A DNA stretch of 64,000 nt from Antedon mediterranea (GCF_964355755.1 NC_092675.1:8094312-8158311); one strand, 5' to 3'. Shown: positions 33,061-45,415, counted from the stretch's first letter. Notes: generated by a model from the sequence alone, not told the origin. Numbers and translations are program-made.

Positions 33061-33564
33061 TTTAAAAAATTGTTAAATTTGCTATCGGACGGTGAGACTA
33101 CTATAACTACAGCCGATATATGGTTGGCCTATTGTTAAACTTTATAAATATATCAGTTTGGCATTTCAATTTAATGGGAATGGCAGTTTATAACAATAAT
33201 TTTCAGAGAATGTTTGGTGCAGCGAATTTTACATTTATTTTCGTGATTTTATTTCGGTAATATCTACATATTTGCATGCCATTGTTCATAACATTTCTGT
33301 AGGCCTAGATCAATTATATCATACCTAAACAATATGTTAGTTCAATTGGTCCAATACATCCTGGTATAGAATTCTTCAGCCAAGTTTCAAAGTTTGTATA
33401 TATAACATGTTACCTTATAACACACACATTATGTTATGGTCATAATATACTATATAATATAGCCTTTAATGTCTCGTATCAGTAAAATGGAGACAATTGT
33501 AGACCTACTGTAAATGTATTACAAAAAAAATGCTTTTGATTTGAGCACTGTTACCGAATAAATA
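33061..33564. other. No gene seen
   Basis: AT-rich DNA without recognisable exon or repeat boundary. Confidence 0.5.
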
Positions 33565-35938
33565 GATTCAGACACAATCGTACACAAACATTGCTTAATG
33601 CATACCTGGAAATAAAAAAAGAATATAAAACATTAATAAAAAATAAGAAATACAGCTATATTAAAAGATCACGTACAGAATTGATTAGATCATTAGGAGA
33701 AAAAAACTCCAAATCATTCTGGATTAAACTAAAACAAACAAAACCAAATTTTCCAAGTAACATATGTATTAATACATGGCGCACTCATTTCGAATCCTTA
33801 TTTCATATTGATGAAAATAGAGATAATCAAAATGTAGAAAGTATCATTAATGATGAACCTGCTGTAAATGAAAACGAACCTAACCTAAATAATGACATTA
33901 CAGTAGATGAGGTAATTCATGCCATTAAATCCCCAAAAAACAGGTAAATCACCTGGAATCGATGGATTATTACCAGAACTTTTTATACACTCATCTCAAA
34001 ATGTAATCAATCTAATAACAAAATTATATAATATAATTTATAATACAGGACAGTTTCCACAGCAATGGGCAACCAGCCTTATTGTCCCAATATTTAAAAA
34101 AGGTGACAAAGAACAACCAGAGAATTATAGAGGAATATCACTTATTCCTGTTTTTGCTAAAATTTTCTTACATATTATCAATAAAAGATTACAATTTTGG
34201 GCAGAAGACAATAACATTCTACATCAGGAACAAGCCGGTTTTAGAAAGGGGTTCAGAACATCGGATAATGTATTTATTCTTAACACAATCATTAATAAAT
34301 ACCTAGGAAAAAAACGTGGGAAAGTATATGTTGCTTTCATTGATTTTAAACGAGCCTTTGACTCCGTAGGACATCAATACCTTCACATAAAACTAAAAAA
34401 TTCAGGAGTAAAAGGAAAAATGTTAAACGTTATTAATTCAATGTACAATAAGTTATCAGCACATGTTAAGGTCGACGGCAATATTAGTAATTCTTTCAAA
34501 TGTCTAATAGGTATACAACAGGGTTCGCCACTCTCGTCCTTTTTATTTAATGTTTTTATTAATGATTTGAGTGAAACATTAAATGAGGAAGGCGACGAGC
34601 ATAGAATCCAAATAGGAAATCTAAAAATTAATCATTTACTCTATGCAGATGACCTTATGTTATTTGGTGATACCGTTTATGGTCTACAATATTATTTAAA
34701 CAAGTTATCTACCTATTGTACAAGATGGGAAGTAACTGTCAATGTTAACAAGAGTAATATTATGGTGTTTAAGAATGGTGGTAATCTTAACAAATTTGAA
34801 AAATGAAATTACAATGGAAATACAGTTGACATTGTCAAATCCTTTAAATATTTAGGAGTTGTTTTCAACTCAAATGGTAATTGGAATAAAGCCAAAGAAT
34901 ACAATTGTCAACAAGCTAATAAGGCTTTGTTCACATTAAAAGGATTGACCCATAGACGTTTTGGTAACCTCCAAGTTAATATATGGAACCATATATTTGA
35001 TGTTAAGATTATGCCAATCTTACTTTATGGTAGCGAAATATGGGGTTTAAATGATATATCAGTATTACAGAAAGTTCATCTAAGATTCTGTAAATACATT
35101 CTAGGAATAGGTAATTCTGCACCAAGTGTTGCAGTGAGAGGAGAATGTGGAAGATTCACTATCCAAATTCAAATTATCATTAATATAATTCGTTATTGGC
35201 TTAGAGTAATCCAAATGGATAATGACAAATTTATTAAACAATGTTATGATTTTCAATATAGAAAAGCTCAAAGAAATGAGCAATGTTGGGCCAATGACGT
35301 AAAACAAATACTATGCATAAATGGATTTGGTAACATATGATACTCACAACAGGTTAATAATATATATACTTTTATTTCAAATTTTAAACAAAGGCTTACA
35401 GACATTGAACGACAGAAATTCTACGAAGATACTAGGCTACACTCTAAGCTCCAATATTACAAGCACGTTAAATATAAGTTTGGGATTGAAGAATATCTAA
35501 CAAAAGTAACAAATTACAAACATAGACAAATTATGACTAAGATACGACTAGGAATTTTAGAATTAGAAATTGAAAAAGGAAGATGGAATTGTATAAATAG
35601 AAATGAAAGATTATGCAAATTATGTGCTTTACAATCAATTGAAGATGAATATCATTTCACTTTAGTTTGTCCATTTTATTCAGATATTAGAACTAAATAT
35701 ATGTTTTCCTTTTATACAAACAACCCAACTAAATTAAAATATATTTATCTTATGTCTGCCACGAATATTGATCTTATTGTTAAACTTGGAAAATATTTAT
35801 TTTTTTCATTTAAACGTAGAACAGAATTTTTAAACGCACTCAACTGATATTTATTTAACATGTATTACATTGTATATTATTTGGGCCAAAGGCCATATAT
35901 AATGTTTCTTGGATCTCCAAGAAAGAATGAATGAATAA
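33565..35938 (+). mobile_element. 5'-truncated LINE, plus strand
   Basis: Carries a linker, complete RT and C-terminal region. It ends with GGATCTCCAAGAAAGAATGA and ATGAATAATA repeats (about 35920-35938), a GAAT-type LINE tail. The endonuclease is absent, so the 5' end is lost. The clade was not assigned; the RT differs from the two other LINEs in the window. Confidence 0.8.
33591..35847 (+). pseudogene. LINE reverse transcriptase, nearly complete but frame-broken
   Basis: The fingers show KTGKSPGIDGLLPELFI, IVPIFKKGDKEQPENYRGIS and QAGFRKGFRTSDNVFIL. Motif A is AFIDFKRAFDSVGH, then GIQQGSPLSSFLFNVFINDL and the catalytic LLYADDLMLFGD. The thumb (KSFKYLGVVFNSNGNW, PILLYGSEIWGLND) follows after a stop at 34804. 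A last block (35533-35847) has GRWNCINRNERLCKLC and DEYHFTLVCPFY, the Cys/His region at the end of some LINE proteins. Frame changes lie at about 33940, 34804 and 35340. Confidence 0.85.
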
Positions 35939-36129
35939 TATATCCACACATTTGTGGTGTTGAAAATTTATTCAGAACTTCACATACAATATCACCTATA
36001 AAATATCACCTACTGTCTTGTACAATACCATAATTATTAATTACAGCTTACAACTGAATGCGTACTCTAATTGAAAGTTACTAAAGTTTTCAAAATATCC
36101 ACTCCATGTTTTAGTGTTTTTTACGCACC

Positions 36130-37105
36130 AATAATATATAAATAATGAATGTTTATGAGTAATGGTACAAATAATGGCATTTGGTGAATGATGAAAGGTC
36201 ATATGGAGAAATAGATATTTAGATGTTAATAATAATAATGAATACCGTAGCTCACGTTATAGGTTATTGAAATGATGCACATAAAGCGACTCCTTATTGT
36301 GGAAACTTTTCAAAGAACCTAAAAAATATATTGATGATTATTTCCATTTATTCAAATAAGTCTTTCGGTTTCATTGTTTGTGTTAAACTTATTGAACCTT
36401 CCTCTACATTCAAAAGTGTATACTTGGTTCAAGTAATACACTATTTAGCAAGTACCATACACACATTTTGCTTACAGCTAGTCATCATAAAATACATAAA
36501 ATGTTTTGACTTCCCGAGAGCTCTACCAAGGAATTATTAACTATTAATTATTATTAACATATTCAATAAAATGATAATAATAATATAATTGTTCACATCA
36601 TCGGTCGTTGACTTTACATATACAATATGGTATCGTGCTTAAAGTTGAAAATGACTCATATTGGTATTGAGCATTTAATCCTATTATGTCCATTTTATTG
36701 GAAAGTTTTAAAAGATCCAAATATGACTGACTTACTATTCATTTATTTGTATGATGTACGTGTTTTTTCTCATAGTGACATAGGTGGTTATTCACTTCAG
36801 AAGACGGATTCTTACAAAGAGTCTAATGCTGTTATTCTTCCTATCTTTATGTACAATAACCTTTTACCTATCAATGTATTTGTGAGATATTTGATAATAA
36901 TATAGAATCTATTCTTCTTTTTGTCGCATTGCTGTCATATTTAGGTATCATACGGTAATTATTAGTTTTCCATATATTTTATTTGTACTCCTTTACCTGG
37001 AAACATAATAAGAGGCCATTAACTCTTACTAAAAGACAAATCATAGTTATAATAATAAGGAGCCGATAATCTGGTTTCGCACAAATCTTTCCTGTTATTC
37101 TCTTG
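36130..37105 (+). repeat. Duplicated upstream block with a decayed promoter
   Basis: Matches 56400-57130, upstream of the signal exon at 57328 (shared: CCTAAAAAATATATTGATGA versus CCTAACAAATATATTGATGA; TCATAGTGACATAGGTGGTT). At 36997-37090 there is an extra promoter-like copy. CCTGGAAACATAATAAGAGG and CTAAAAGACA are followed by TTATAATAATAAGGAGCC instead of TTATAAAAGGAGCC. No signal exon follows it. Confidence 0.65.
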
Positions 37106-37599
37106 ATTTAACATAGAAGATATGTTCATGTTTGGTACTTACCGGTACTAATATTGTAAGCAATAATAATGCTAATCATAATATCACACGATAGGTTATT
37201 AACATGACATATATTGTATACAAATTGTTGGAAAGTTTCCAAATAACTATTCATTACTATTCATTATATATGTATATTGGTATGAAGATTTTTCCGTGAT
37301 TTTGTCGTAATATTTTACCGGGAAACCCATATTGTACCCAGATAGTTGGTCATTTACTTCAACACATATTTTGAAAACGAATTCTTACCAAAGAACCTGA
37401 TGCTGTTTTGTCTACTTTATTGTATAATTACCTTTTACCTACTGTAATAAACATATTTATTGACGCAAATAACGCAAGTAATATGTATAATAATACCATT
37501 AATAAATTATTGATTTATTATACCGTTTCCAAAAACGTGAATTTTTGCATATGTTACACGTCTATTATGTTGGGTTTTTTTTCCACATATTGTTGTTGT

Positions 37600-37724
37600 A
37601 ATCCCTACCTGGAAACATAATAAGAGGCCATTCACTCTACTAAAAGACGAATGGTTATAAAAGGAGCCGTTACTCTGGTATCGTACAAATTGATAAGTTT
37701 GATTCTCTACAACTTACAAACAAG
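37600..37724 (+). promoter_or_regulatory. Core promoter of signal exon B
   Basis: TATAAAAG at 37656-37663 lies about 70 bases upstream of the ATG. It sits in a block (GGCCATTCACTCTACTAAAA ... GGAGCCGTTACTCTGGTATC) repeated before the exons at 40723 and 57328. Conservation of this block between copies, together with the TATA spacing, supports a promoter. Confidence 0.65.
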
Positions 37725-37806
37725 ATGTTACTCCTCAAGAACCGCATGTTCGTTCTATTTGTAGTTATCGGAGTTGCTCATGTCCGAGCATTCCCTCAAA
37801 CTCAAA
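37725..37806 (+). CDS. Signal-peptide exon B
   Basis: Encodes MLLLKNRMFVLFVVIGVAHV, then RAFPQTQ, and ends AAACTCAAA|GTAAGT in phase 1. The hydrophobic core and V-R-A before Phe fit signal-peptidase cleavage. Immediately downstream there is only an EGF relic (38167), so this exon must splice to the EGF array from 44720 on, as an alternative first exon to 40723, or it is unused. The exon and ~280 bp of intron match the copy at 57328. Confidence 0.6.
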
Positions 37807-38166
37807 GTAAGTTCTGTGTATTTATTTTTCATTATGATACCATACCGCTACAGTCCAGACTAAGTATAGTTATTCCGTTATTACGACGTTTGGTGTTTTA
37901 GTTTAGCTCATTGGCAATAGTGCGATTTAAACTTGTAAAATTGTAATATCAATAGGAATTGCTCTATGGTATCAATTACGATAGTTGATTTACTGTAATT
38001 GTCTTTAAAATTTAATTTTAGTTTCTTGTTTGCTTATAAATATTATTTGTTTATAGTTCCTTGACTTAAAGAGACAGTGAACCTCTATAACTCACAATCT
38101 AAAAATCACAATAATCTAAATTAACCTTCCGTCTGTCTAAAATGTGTATAATATTAACATATATAT

Positions 38167-38220
38167 TCCTGTCTACCCAGGCAGCACTTGCGTGAAATTT
38201 GGAGGTATGAAACTTTGTTA
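38167..38220 (+). pseudogene. EGF-like relic
   Basis: In one frame the sequence reads GSTCVKFGGMKLC and then stops, which lines up with the centre of the EGF exon at 44720 ([13 protein letters not shown]). The N-terminal part and the donor of a normal EGF exon are missing. Reading it instead as a 24-base microexon (CAG|...|GTATGA) is possible because both sides would be phase 1, but the EGF similarity favours a relic. Confidence 0.45.
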
Positions 38221-38919
38221 ATGAGTAGAACCAGCTTCCAGCATTAAATGTTAAAAATATGTTTATATTACTCAATAATTAATGATAATTATTAATAAAT
38301 TAATAGAAAACTAGAGAGGGCACTTTTCGATCAGAAAATGAATGTTTTTTATGTGCGTTATAATTCCGCTCGAGTTTATTCAATGTACTGTAATGTACAC
38401 TGTTATACTATTCTATTGGGAAGTAATTATTTTTGTGTGGATCTTCTTGGAGTTGTTTGAAAGCGTATCCACTTACTTCTTTTCTTCAGAAAACATCTAA
38501 TTTAGGTCTTAAAGTGACCCCTATACACCTCACACAACCAACTTCCAACGTGGCATATTCTGCCCACACACACTTCATCTCTCCTGAACTAACATAGTAC
38601 AGTATAAGTCAAAGTAATTGTTTTAAATTTTAAACAACCTGCCTCAAAAAATATTATATAATAGTAACAATAACAGAAAGGTAGATAGGTATTGTAATAA
38701 TTTTTAAATTTAAAAATGAAAAAAAAAACTGAATAAATGTTTATACATACATTATAAATGAAATAAAATAACTACTATTTTAGTAATGCATACACAAGTA
38801 CTGTGCTACAGACAGTGTACCGTGTGTTAAAAGTACAGCATTTATAGCAGACAGCAACGTGTATAACTTGCTATAGTTTTACAGATAGCACCTAGGGACA
38901 GTAGCAGAATCTGGTGAAA
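38221..38919. other. No gene seen
   Basis: AT-rich intronic or intergenic DNA, no exon recognised. Confidence 0.5.
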
Positions 38920-39259
38920 GTTTCCAAACTTGCAAATAACTTTTCCTTACTCTTCATTATATCTATGTATTGGTATGGAGATTTTTCCGTGATTTTATCG
39001 TAATCTTTTACCTGGAAACCAATTTTATGCCCAGATAGTTGGTCATTTACTTCAACACATATTTTGAAGACGAATTCTTACAAAAGAGCCTGATGCTGTT
39101 TTGTCTACCTTATTGTATAATGCCCTTTTACCTACTGTAATAAACATATTTAGTGACGGAAATAACGCAAGTAATATATATAATAATGTCATTAATAGAA
39201 TCATTCTTCACACTTAAATGATTTATTATACCGTTCCCAAACAACGTTAATTCTTACTA
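38920..39259 (+). repeat. Duplicated upstream block, copy C, interrupted by a Helitron
   Basis: Parallel to 37210-37560. It stops at 39259, where the Helitron begins, and resumes at 40554 with ATGTCTATTATGTT. The uninterrupted paralogue (about 37540-37580) shows the empty site. Confidence 0.8.
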
Positions 39260-40553
39260 CTAGATGGCACGCTCGCTTCGCTCGCGTACCATCTAGGTCG
39301 TGCCCACAGATGGTTCTCGAATACACAGTATTTTCCAGCGAGAAAAAAATGGAGATTTCAAATGTACGTACTGCAGGACTATAATACATTGTCGTTTACA
39401 GAAACGAATAAATATACACGATGATTTATGTAGTCAGTTAAAATTAGCACCCTGGGAATTACTTCCGAGGGAGAAACAAAATGAGTCAAATTTTTTTATT
39501 TGGACTCATTTAAACAAACCCAATTTGAGTTTTGTATGTAACATTAAGGGTTGAGGTATGGGGGAAGAAGATAGGTACAAAGAGGAAACATTTTAAAATA
39601 TATTCTTATCCACTCAGTAACGAAATATTGTTTTTAATGTTTTATAGGCCTATAAATAATATACCACTAAATACAGTAAAACATTTACGATTTAATACTT
39701 TGTTAAAACTCTCACTGTCATAGTCGATTGAAATAGTGAAGTACATGTAACGATACACCACTACGTACGTTTATATATTTTTAAATTATTAATTAATACA
39801 AACGTTGAGAAGCAACTGTCAGTAATAACGTTTATTTATTTGTATATTATATGTTTATAATCTAACAGTAGGGCCTACCCACACTCACAGTAATAAAGTT
39901 TATTTGTATATTTGTTTATATTATATCTAACAGTACCAACACTCACAATAAGAAATTTGCGATTCAAATTGCGATCAAAAGTGGTTAATACCTTAACAGT
40001 ATTGTACAGCATTGCAATACTATTTATGTTTATTCTCCAAGGGGGCCCATAAATCTAAATCTATACCTCTATGGTTAAACCAAATAATTTGGAATGTTCC
40101 ATTCATCACAAATAAATACATTTGTAAAAACGTATATTACATGTATCAAAATAGCATTTTTTTAAAGAAAATCGGCCTGTCTTCAACATTATGATGCTGT
40201 ACTCGAACTGTTCAACCGGTTTTCAGCTATTAAAAACAATTATCGTAGGAGGAGATAGGAAAATGCGAAGTGTCCTCGTATTATTGTGTGCGGGTATTTT
40301 TCAAATTGACATCCATTAGACAGTGTATACCACGATCGGAAAACACCCCTATTTGGGGCAAATCGTTGAACCTAAATTCGTTTTAATCATCAATAACTAA
40401 TAATCGAACTCAATTTAATTAGTAAACAGGGTTACATCAGGTGGTTAAAATTAGTACCGAAAGTACGAACCAACTTTATATACCATCGAGTAAACATTCT
40501 AGAAATAACGCACGATTTTCCGATTTTTGCCCTTACGTAAATTTATATATAGA
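39260..40553 (-). mobile_element. Non-autonomous Helitron, copy 2 (1294 bp)
   Basis: Inverted relative to copy 1: it starts CTAGATGGCACGCTCGCTTC (the 3' end of the Helitron) after host A. It ends AAATTTATATATAGA before host T. It is almost identical to 28749-30041, with single differences in stretches compared by eye. It lies about 170 bases upstream of the signal exon at 40723, so it moved the distal promoter block away from the TATA box by 1.3 kb. Confidence 0.85.
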
Positions 40554-40722
40554 TAATGTCTATTATGTTGCCACATATTGTTGTTGTAATCCCTACCTGG
40601 CATAATAAAACGCCATTCACTCTACTAAAAGACGAATGGTTATAAAAGGAGCCGTTACTCTAGTATGGTACAAATTAATAAGTTTGATTCTCTTGATAAG
40701 TGACCTACAACTAACAAACAAG
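40554..40722 (+). promoter_or_regulatory. Core promoter of signal exon C
   Basis: TATAAAAG at 40641-40648, about 75 bases before the ATG, in the same conserved block as at 37656 and 57246. A small deletion (CCTGGCATAATAAAA instead of CCTGGAAACATAATAA) marks this copy. Confidence 0.65.
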
Positions 40723-40804
40723 ATGTTACTCCTCAAGAACAGCCTGTTCTTTCTTTTTGTAGTTATCAGAGTTGCTCATGTCCGAAAATTCCCTCAAACT
40801 CAAC
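40723..40804 (+). CDS. Signal-peptide exon C
   Basis: Encodes MLLLKNSLFFLFVVIRVAHV, then RKFPQTQ, 27 codons plus one base, phase 1. Two features suggest drift. The Ala expected at the cleavage site (VRA before FP in the other copies) is Lys here. The donor is GTAAAT rather than GTAAGT. It is the nearest signal exon upstream of the EGF array 44720-49370 and can be joined in frame to it. Product: leader of a secreted EGF/CBM14 protein, if used. Confidence 0.55.
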
Positions 40805-41029
40805 GTAAATTTTGTGTATTTATTTTCTATTATGATATCATACTTTTCAAGACTAAGAATAGTTATGTCGTTATTACGATGTTTTGTGTTCAGCTTAAAT
40901 GCAATAGTGCCAATTACAATATCAATAGGAGGTGATTTATGGTATCACACGTGGAGATGAGGCACACTCGTTGATATCTGAAACAATGCATATACATGGC
41001 TGCAATCGCGTGCTCAAGTTAGTGTTTAC

Positions 41030-41095
41030 CGACCAACCGACCGCCGAAATTCTAAGCGTTAGACTCGCGATTTGCACGCGACTAAAAAACAGCAC
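41030..41095. repeat. AGTCGCGTGC-type repeat fragment
   Basis: ACCGACCAACCGACCGCCGA then ACTCGCGATTTGCACGCGAC and TAAAAAACAGC, parallel to the end of the copy at 838-955. Confidence 0.6.
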
Positions 41096-41162
41096 CAAAC
41101 AAACAGGGGTTATGCGCACTCATTTGTGTCTAATAATGAAAACATTAAAAATGTTTAGTGAA

Positions 41163-41420
41163 TGAGTGGCCGAGCGGTTAAGACAGTGGAACCGTAATTA
41201 CGTAGCCATAACATCAGCAAGTGTTCGAGGCTCACTCGCTCCATGGTTCTGGTGGTAGAACGAGTCTTCTTGGAGGACTATAAACCGTAGGTCCAGTGTA
41301 CACATACTTTAAAGTACCTAGTACCAGACGAGTAAGGGGTTAACCGGGTGTACTAGTATATCACAGCCACTGATCATAATTGGGCCCTCTGTGTTAATTC
41401 AATTCAATCATGTGCGACTA
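41163..41420 (+). mobile_element. tRNA-derived SINE
   Basis: The head contains a polymerase III A box (TGGCCGAGCGGTTAAGA, 41167) and B box (GTTCGAGGCTC, 41223) spaced as in tRNA-Ser/Leu-like genes, followed by a non-tRNA body (ACTATAAACCGTAGGTCCAG, AGTAAGGGGTTAACCGG). There is no acceptor-stem pairing with a CCA-ready end, so it is a SINE and not a tRNA gene. The 3' end is approximate. Confidence 0.7.
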
Positions 41421-41620
41421 TACTCAAATATCAAATAAGATTCTGTACAGTATAGGAAGATCATGAAGGCTTGTGACTTTGCCAGTTTACCACTACTGTT
41501 CTTCGTATTCACATAATTTAATTTATGCTTTAGATTAAACTTATGGAAATATTCTTGTAAAAGAAATACTGTATATATTTATTCTGTTGATATAAATAAA
41601 TGGTACGTATAGTACCGCGA

Positions 41621-41646
41621 ATGATGATGATGATGATGATGATGAT
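41621..41646 (+). repeat. ATG/GAT trinucleotide microsatellite
   Basis: About eight uninterrupted ATG units. Confidence 0.95.
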
Positions 41647-42039
41647 AGCACTAAGCCAACATTTGTTCCTCTATCTTCTCCCAAACCGCAAGTCCGATAC
41701 TAGCGCCGTTTGAGCTGGGGCACCTTTTAATGCCCATTTATCCATAAGTCAACATTGGAACGGCAAATTTGTACAAAAATGTGTGTTTTTTAGACTAATA
41801 TTTGAGGATTGAGGATAAGTATTCTGTGCCCATCACTTATTAAAAAATACATAAGAAAATATAACACATCAATCAAAGTACAATATGTAAAAGCGTGAAC
41901 AATGAAATAAATTTTCTGTCTTACCTAACTTAAAGGACAACTTCACCGAGAACCATATTTTAAAAACGTCTTAGGGGATATACATATGATTTCAGAGCAA
42001 TCGCGAGATTTACGATATCACCGCACGTGCTCGCCGCGC

Positions 42040-42790
42040 CGTACAGCCGTCGCCGTAAATTGCTGTGACGTCACAAGTGCATGGTAACATCTACCTCATT
42101 AGTTTTCACTGTTGTTGACAAGAGATAGGTACCGTCCCTTTAATTTCCAATTTGACCTCTATTATGATTACATTTTCCAGAACGTTTAGCCTAGAGAGAA
42201 TTGACTATTAACCCACGGGGTAGCTAGAAGTATAACGTATGTGATTACACAATGGATTCACTTAACCAAAACACACTCTGTGGTGTCGGTGTGTGGTGGT
42301 GATTCTGCAGCCAGTTGATATGCCTACTAGGGTGTCTATGCCTAGCCTCCTAAGCTCAGCCTAGACTAGCTGCAATACTAGCTAGGTATAGAGTCTGTCT
42401 GTTTATTTTTGCCGCCGTTTATGAATGCCTAATTTCATGAACTGTTATAATTTACTCACCATCGTCTTTGAGTGTTAGGTCGGTGGATTACTATATTTAT
42501 AAACGTCGATCGTAATCGTTTTTAGTTCGATATGGTTGAATGATTCCAGGCAGAGCATCTTACGTCATGTTTCCAGCTACTCTTTCGGGCCAATATACAC
42601 ATCTGGCAGAGCGTGATCATTTCTAGTAAACACAATTTTTAAATGAATCGTAAAAAATATAAATTTGGCAAATGTATAGCCTAATACAGGTCTAACAATT
42701 GGAGTGTCGGTGTCTATCAGCTCTTTTTTTGTATGTTAGCAACACATGAGGTAGATTTAGCCATGCACTTGTGACGGCAACGACTGTACG
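42040..42790. mobile_element. Foldback element
   Basis: CGTACAGCCGTCGCCG ... TCACAAGTGCATGGTAACATC and TACCTCAT (42040-42099) faces ATGAGGTAG ... CCATGCACTTGTGACGGCAA then CGACTGTACG (42746-42790). Arms are about 45-60 bases with one 15-base indel. No coding capacity. Confidence 0.6.
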
Positions 42791-43517
42791 ATGGCTCCAG
42801 GATGAATAGGATGAACAGAAACAAGTAATAAGCCAAGTTTTAAACAGATCTACTGAAGGCAGATTATGGAGCAGGCAGAATATCAAATTGAAAAAGCAGG
42901 TACTTGACTCAAGAACTTATCACCATCCTCAGTATATTTCTTTCGATCCAACACGATGTTTCATTCTGTTCAATTTCTGGTTGCATTACGAATACATGAA
43001 TTCATTTCTCGAGTAACACTCTTAATGTACTTTATATTGATTAATAACATGTATGAGTTTTAGGAACATACAATTCCCTCATTGATTGATAATCGTCCTT
43101 TTAAATGCCTTAAAAAAAAATTGTGTTAGCTAGATATTGGTTGAATCATTTACAGTGGGAAATAGGTAACAAACATTCAATATTAATATTATATTATTTT
43201 GGGTAGTATTAGCAAATAGACCTATTAAGACTAAATTTGTATTCAGCATAGACCCAAATCACAACTTTTTTCTCATTCTCTTTTTGATGGAATCTGCTGC
43301 CACCTATATTACATTGCTCCATATTGTCTCCTGTTAATAATCAATTGTAATAAAAAAAACTTAGGCCTAAATAGAAAAGAAAGAAAAATTCTATAACTTT
43401 ATCATTAATATTTGTGAAATATTTATACAAACCTATAACCAATGTTATTTTTTTAATCATATTTGATAGTTATTCAAATACTAGTTATTAGCATTGTTAA
43501 TTGTATTTACTAGATGA
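42791..43517. other. No gene seen; intronic repeat shared with 44990
   Basis: 42825-42920 (ACAGAAACAAGTAATAAGCC ... AGGTACTTGACTCAAG) recurs with changes at 44991-45100. Otherwise AT-rich. Confidence 0.6.
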
Positions 43518-44712
43518 CTAGATGGTACGCTCGCTTCGCTCGCGTACCATCTAGGTCGTGCCCACAGATGGTTCTCGAATACACAGTAATTTCAGCGTTA
43601 AAAAACTGGCGATTTCAAATGTACAATAATGGAGGACAATAATATATGTCGTTTACAGGAACGATTAAATAGACACTGTGATTTATGTACTCAACTAAAA
43701 TTAGCACACTGGGAATTACTTCCGAAAGAGAAAGTTGTCACAAAATGAGACCAATTGTTTAAGTCAAATTTAAACAAACTTAATTTGTGTTTTGTATGTA
43801 ACATTATGGTTGAGAGATGGGGAAGAGGATGGGTGCAAAGAGGAACAATTTTTAAATATATTCTTTATTTTGTAACGAAATATTAATTAACATGTTTTAC
43901 AAATAATATACCACTAAACACAGTAAAACATTGCGATGTAATACTTTGTTGAAACTATCACCGTCGTAGTCGATTGAAATAGTACAGTACATGTAACGAT
44001 ACACTACGACGTATGTTTATATATAATGTTAAACAATTTGTGAAAACCACCTCTATTCGGGGCAAATCATAAATTCGATTTAATCGGTAATAAATATTAA
44101 ATTACGGCGACTGAAAACGCTAGCTCAATATCCGTTTAAAAAAAATTATATCCAACCTCTGCAGCACAGATTGAAAAAAAAAATTTCTGTTATGAGTATA
44201 CAGTACTTTCCTTTACGACGCCTGAGGGAATAGACACTTGTGGAACGACACAGAGATTGGAATGTTCCATTCATCGCAAATCAATACATTTGTATAAACG
44301 TATATTAAATCTATCAAAATAGTATTTTTTTAAGAAAATCTTCAACATTATGATACTGTACTCGAGTTGTTCAACCGGTTTTCAGCTATGAAAAACAATT
44401 ATCGTTGAAGGAGATAGGAAAATGCGAAGCCTCCTCTCATTTTTGTGGCGGGTATTTTTCAAGATGGACATCCATTAGACAGTGTATACCACGATCGGAA
44501 AACACCCCTATCTGGGGCAAATCGTTGAACCTAAATTCGTTTTAATCGTCAATAACTAATTATCTAACTTAATTTAATTAGTAAACAGGGTTACATCAGG
44601 TGGTTAAAATCAGTACCGAAAGTACGAACCAACTTTACATACCATCGAGTAAAAATTCTAAAAGTAAGGCGCGATTTACCGAATTTTGCCCTTACGTAAA
44701 TTTATATATAGA
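43518..44712 (-). mobile_element. Non-autonomous Helitron, copy 3 (1195 bp, more diverged)
   Basis: Same orientation as copy 2: CTAGATGGTACGCTCGCTTC hairpin end at 43518 and AAATTTATATATAGA end at 44712, flanked by A and T. It shares long stretches with copies 1 and 2 but has many substitutions and about 100 bases less, so it is older. Its right end lies seven bases before the EGF exon at 44720. Confidence 0.8.
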
Positions 44713-44719
44713 TTTGCAG

Positions 44720-44833
44720 ATATTGATGAATGTACAACCAACCCATGTTTGAATGGAGCTACTTGCTTTAACTTCGGTGGTGGCTATGTTTGTAGCTGCG
44801 TTCCAGGCTACATCGGTACTGATTGTGAAACAG
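44720..44833 (+). CDS. EGF-like exon (calcium-binding type)
   Basis: Acceptor TTTGCAG, donor ACAG|GTACAT, 114 bp, phase 1 on both sides. Reads [20 protein letters not shown] then [19 protein letters not shown]: six cysteines in the EGF order, with the D-x-D-E and N...Y signature of calcium-binding EGF. A Helitron ends seven bases upstream, so the polypyrimidine and branch region of this acceptor lies in transposon sequence. Confidence 0.85.
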
Positions 44834-45281
44834 GTACATTTTCGCCTCTAACGATATTTAATCCATTATAATCTAGTCCGCGCTGATATAGTCCAGTGAG
44901 GCATCACACATTGTTTATATGTTCAAAAAATAATATAAATAAGAAAAAAGTCTTGGAAAGTAGACCGCATAGCAATGGCAAGATAAAAAAAAACAGAAAC
45001 AAGTAATAAGCCGAGTTTTAAACAGATCCACTGAAGACAGATCGTTGCAGCAGACAGAGAATTTAAAATATTGTGCAAGCTGGTACCTGACTCAAGCACA
45101 TTATAATTGATGAATGAGAACTACAAACAAATATCTCTTAATAGTTATTATTATTATTAAATCAACATGATATGATGGAAGATGATTATAAAATTTATGA
45201 TTTATAAGAAAACCAATTGCATTCCATTTACTGCAATTAAAGTAACATTACATCAGTGATTATTCATCTATATTTTCTTAA

Positions 45282-45415
<134 letters not shown>

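Noticed and set aside
38182-38205. A 24-base phase-1 microexon
   Set aside because: Splice-like borders exist, but the sequence aligns with the centre of an EGF module and reads on to a stop, so a relic is more likely.
41163-41240. tRNA gene (Ser/Leu-like boxes A and B)
   Set aside because: Boxes are good but the acceptor stem and overall cloverleaf do not close and a long SINE-type body follows.
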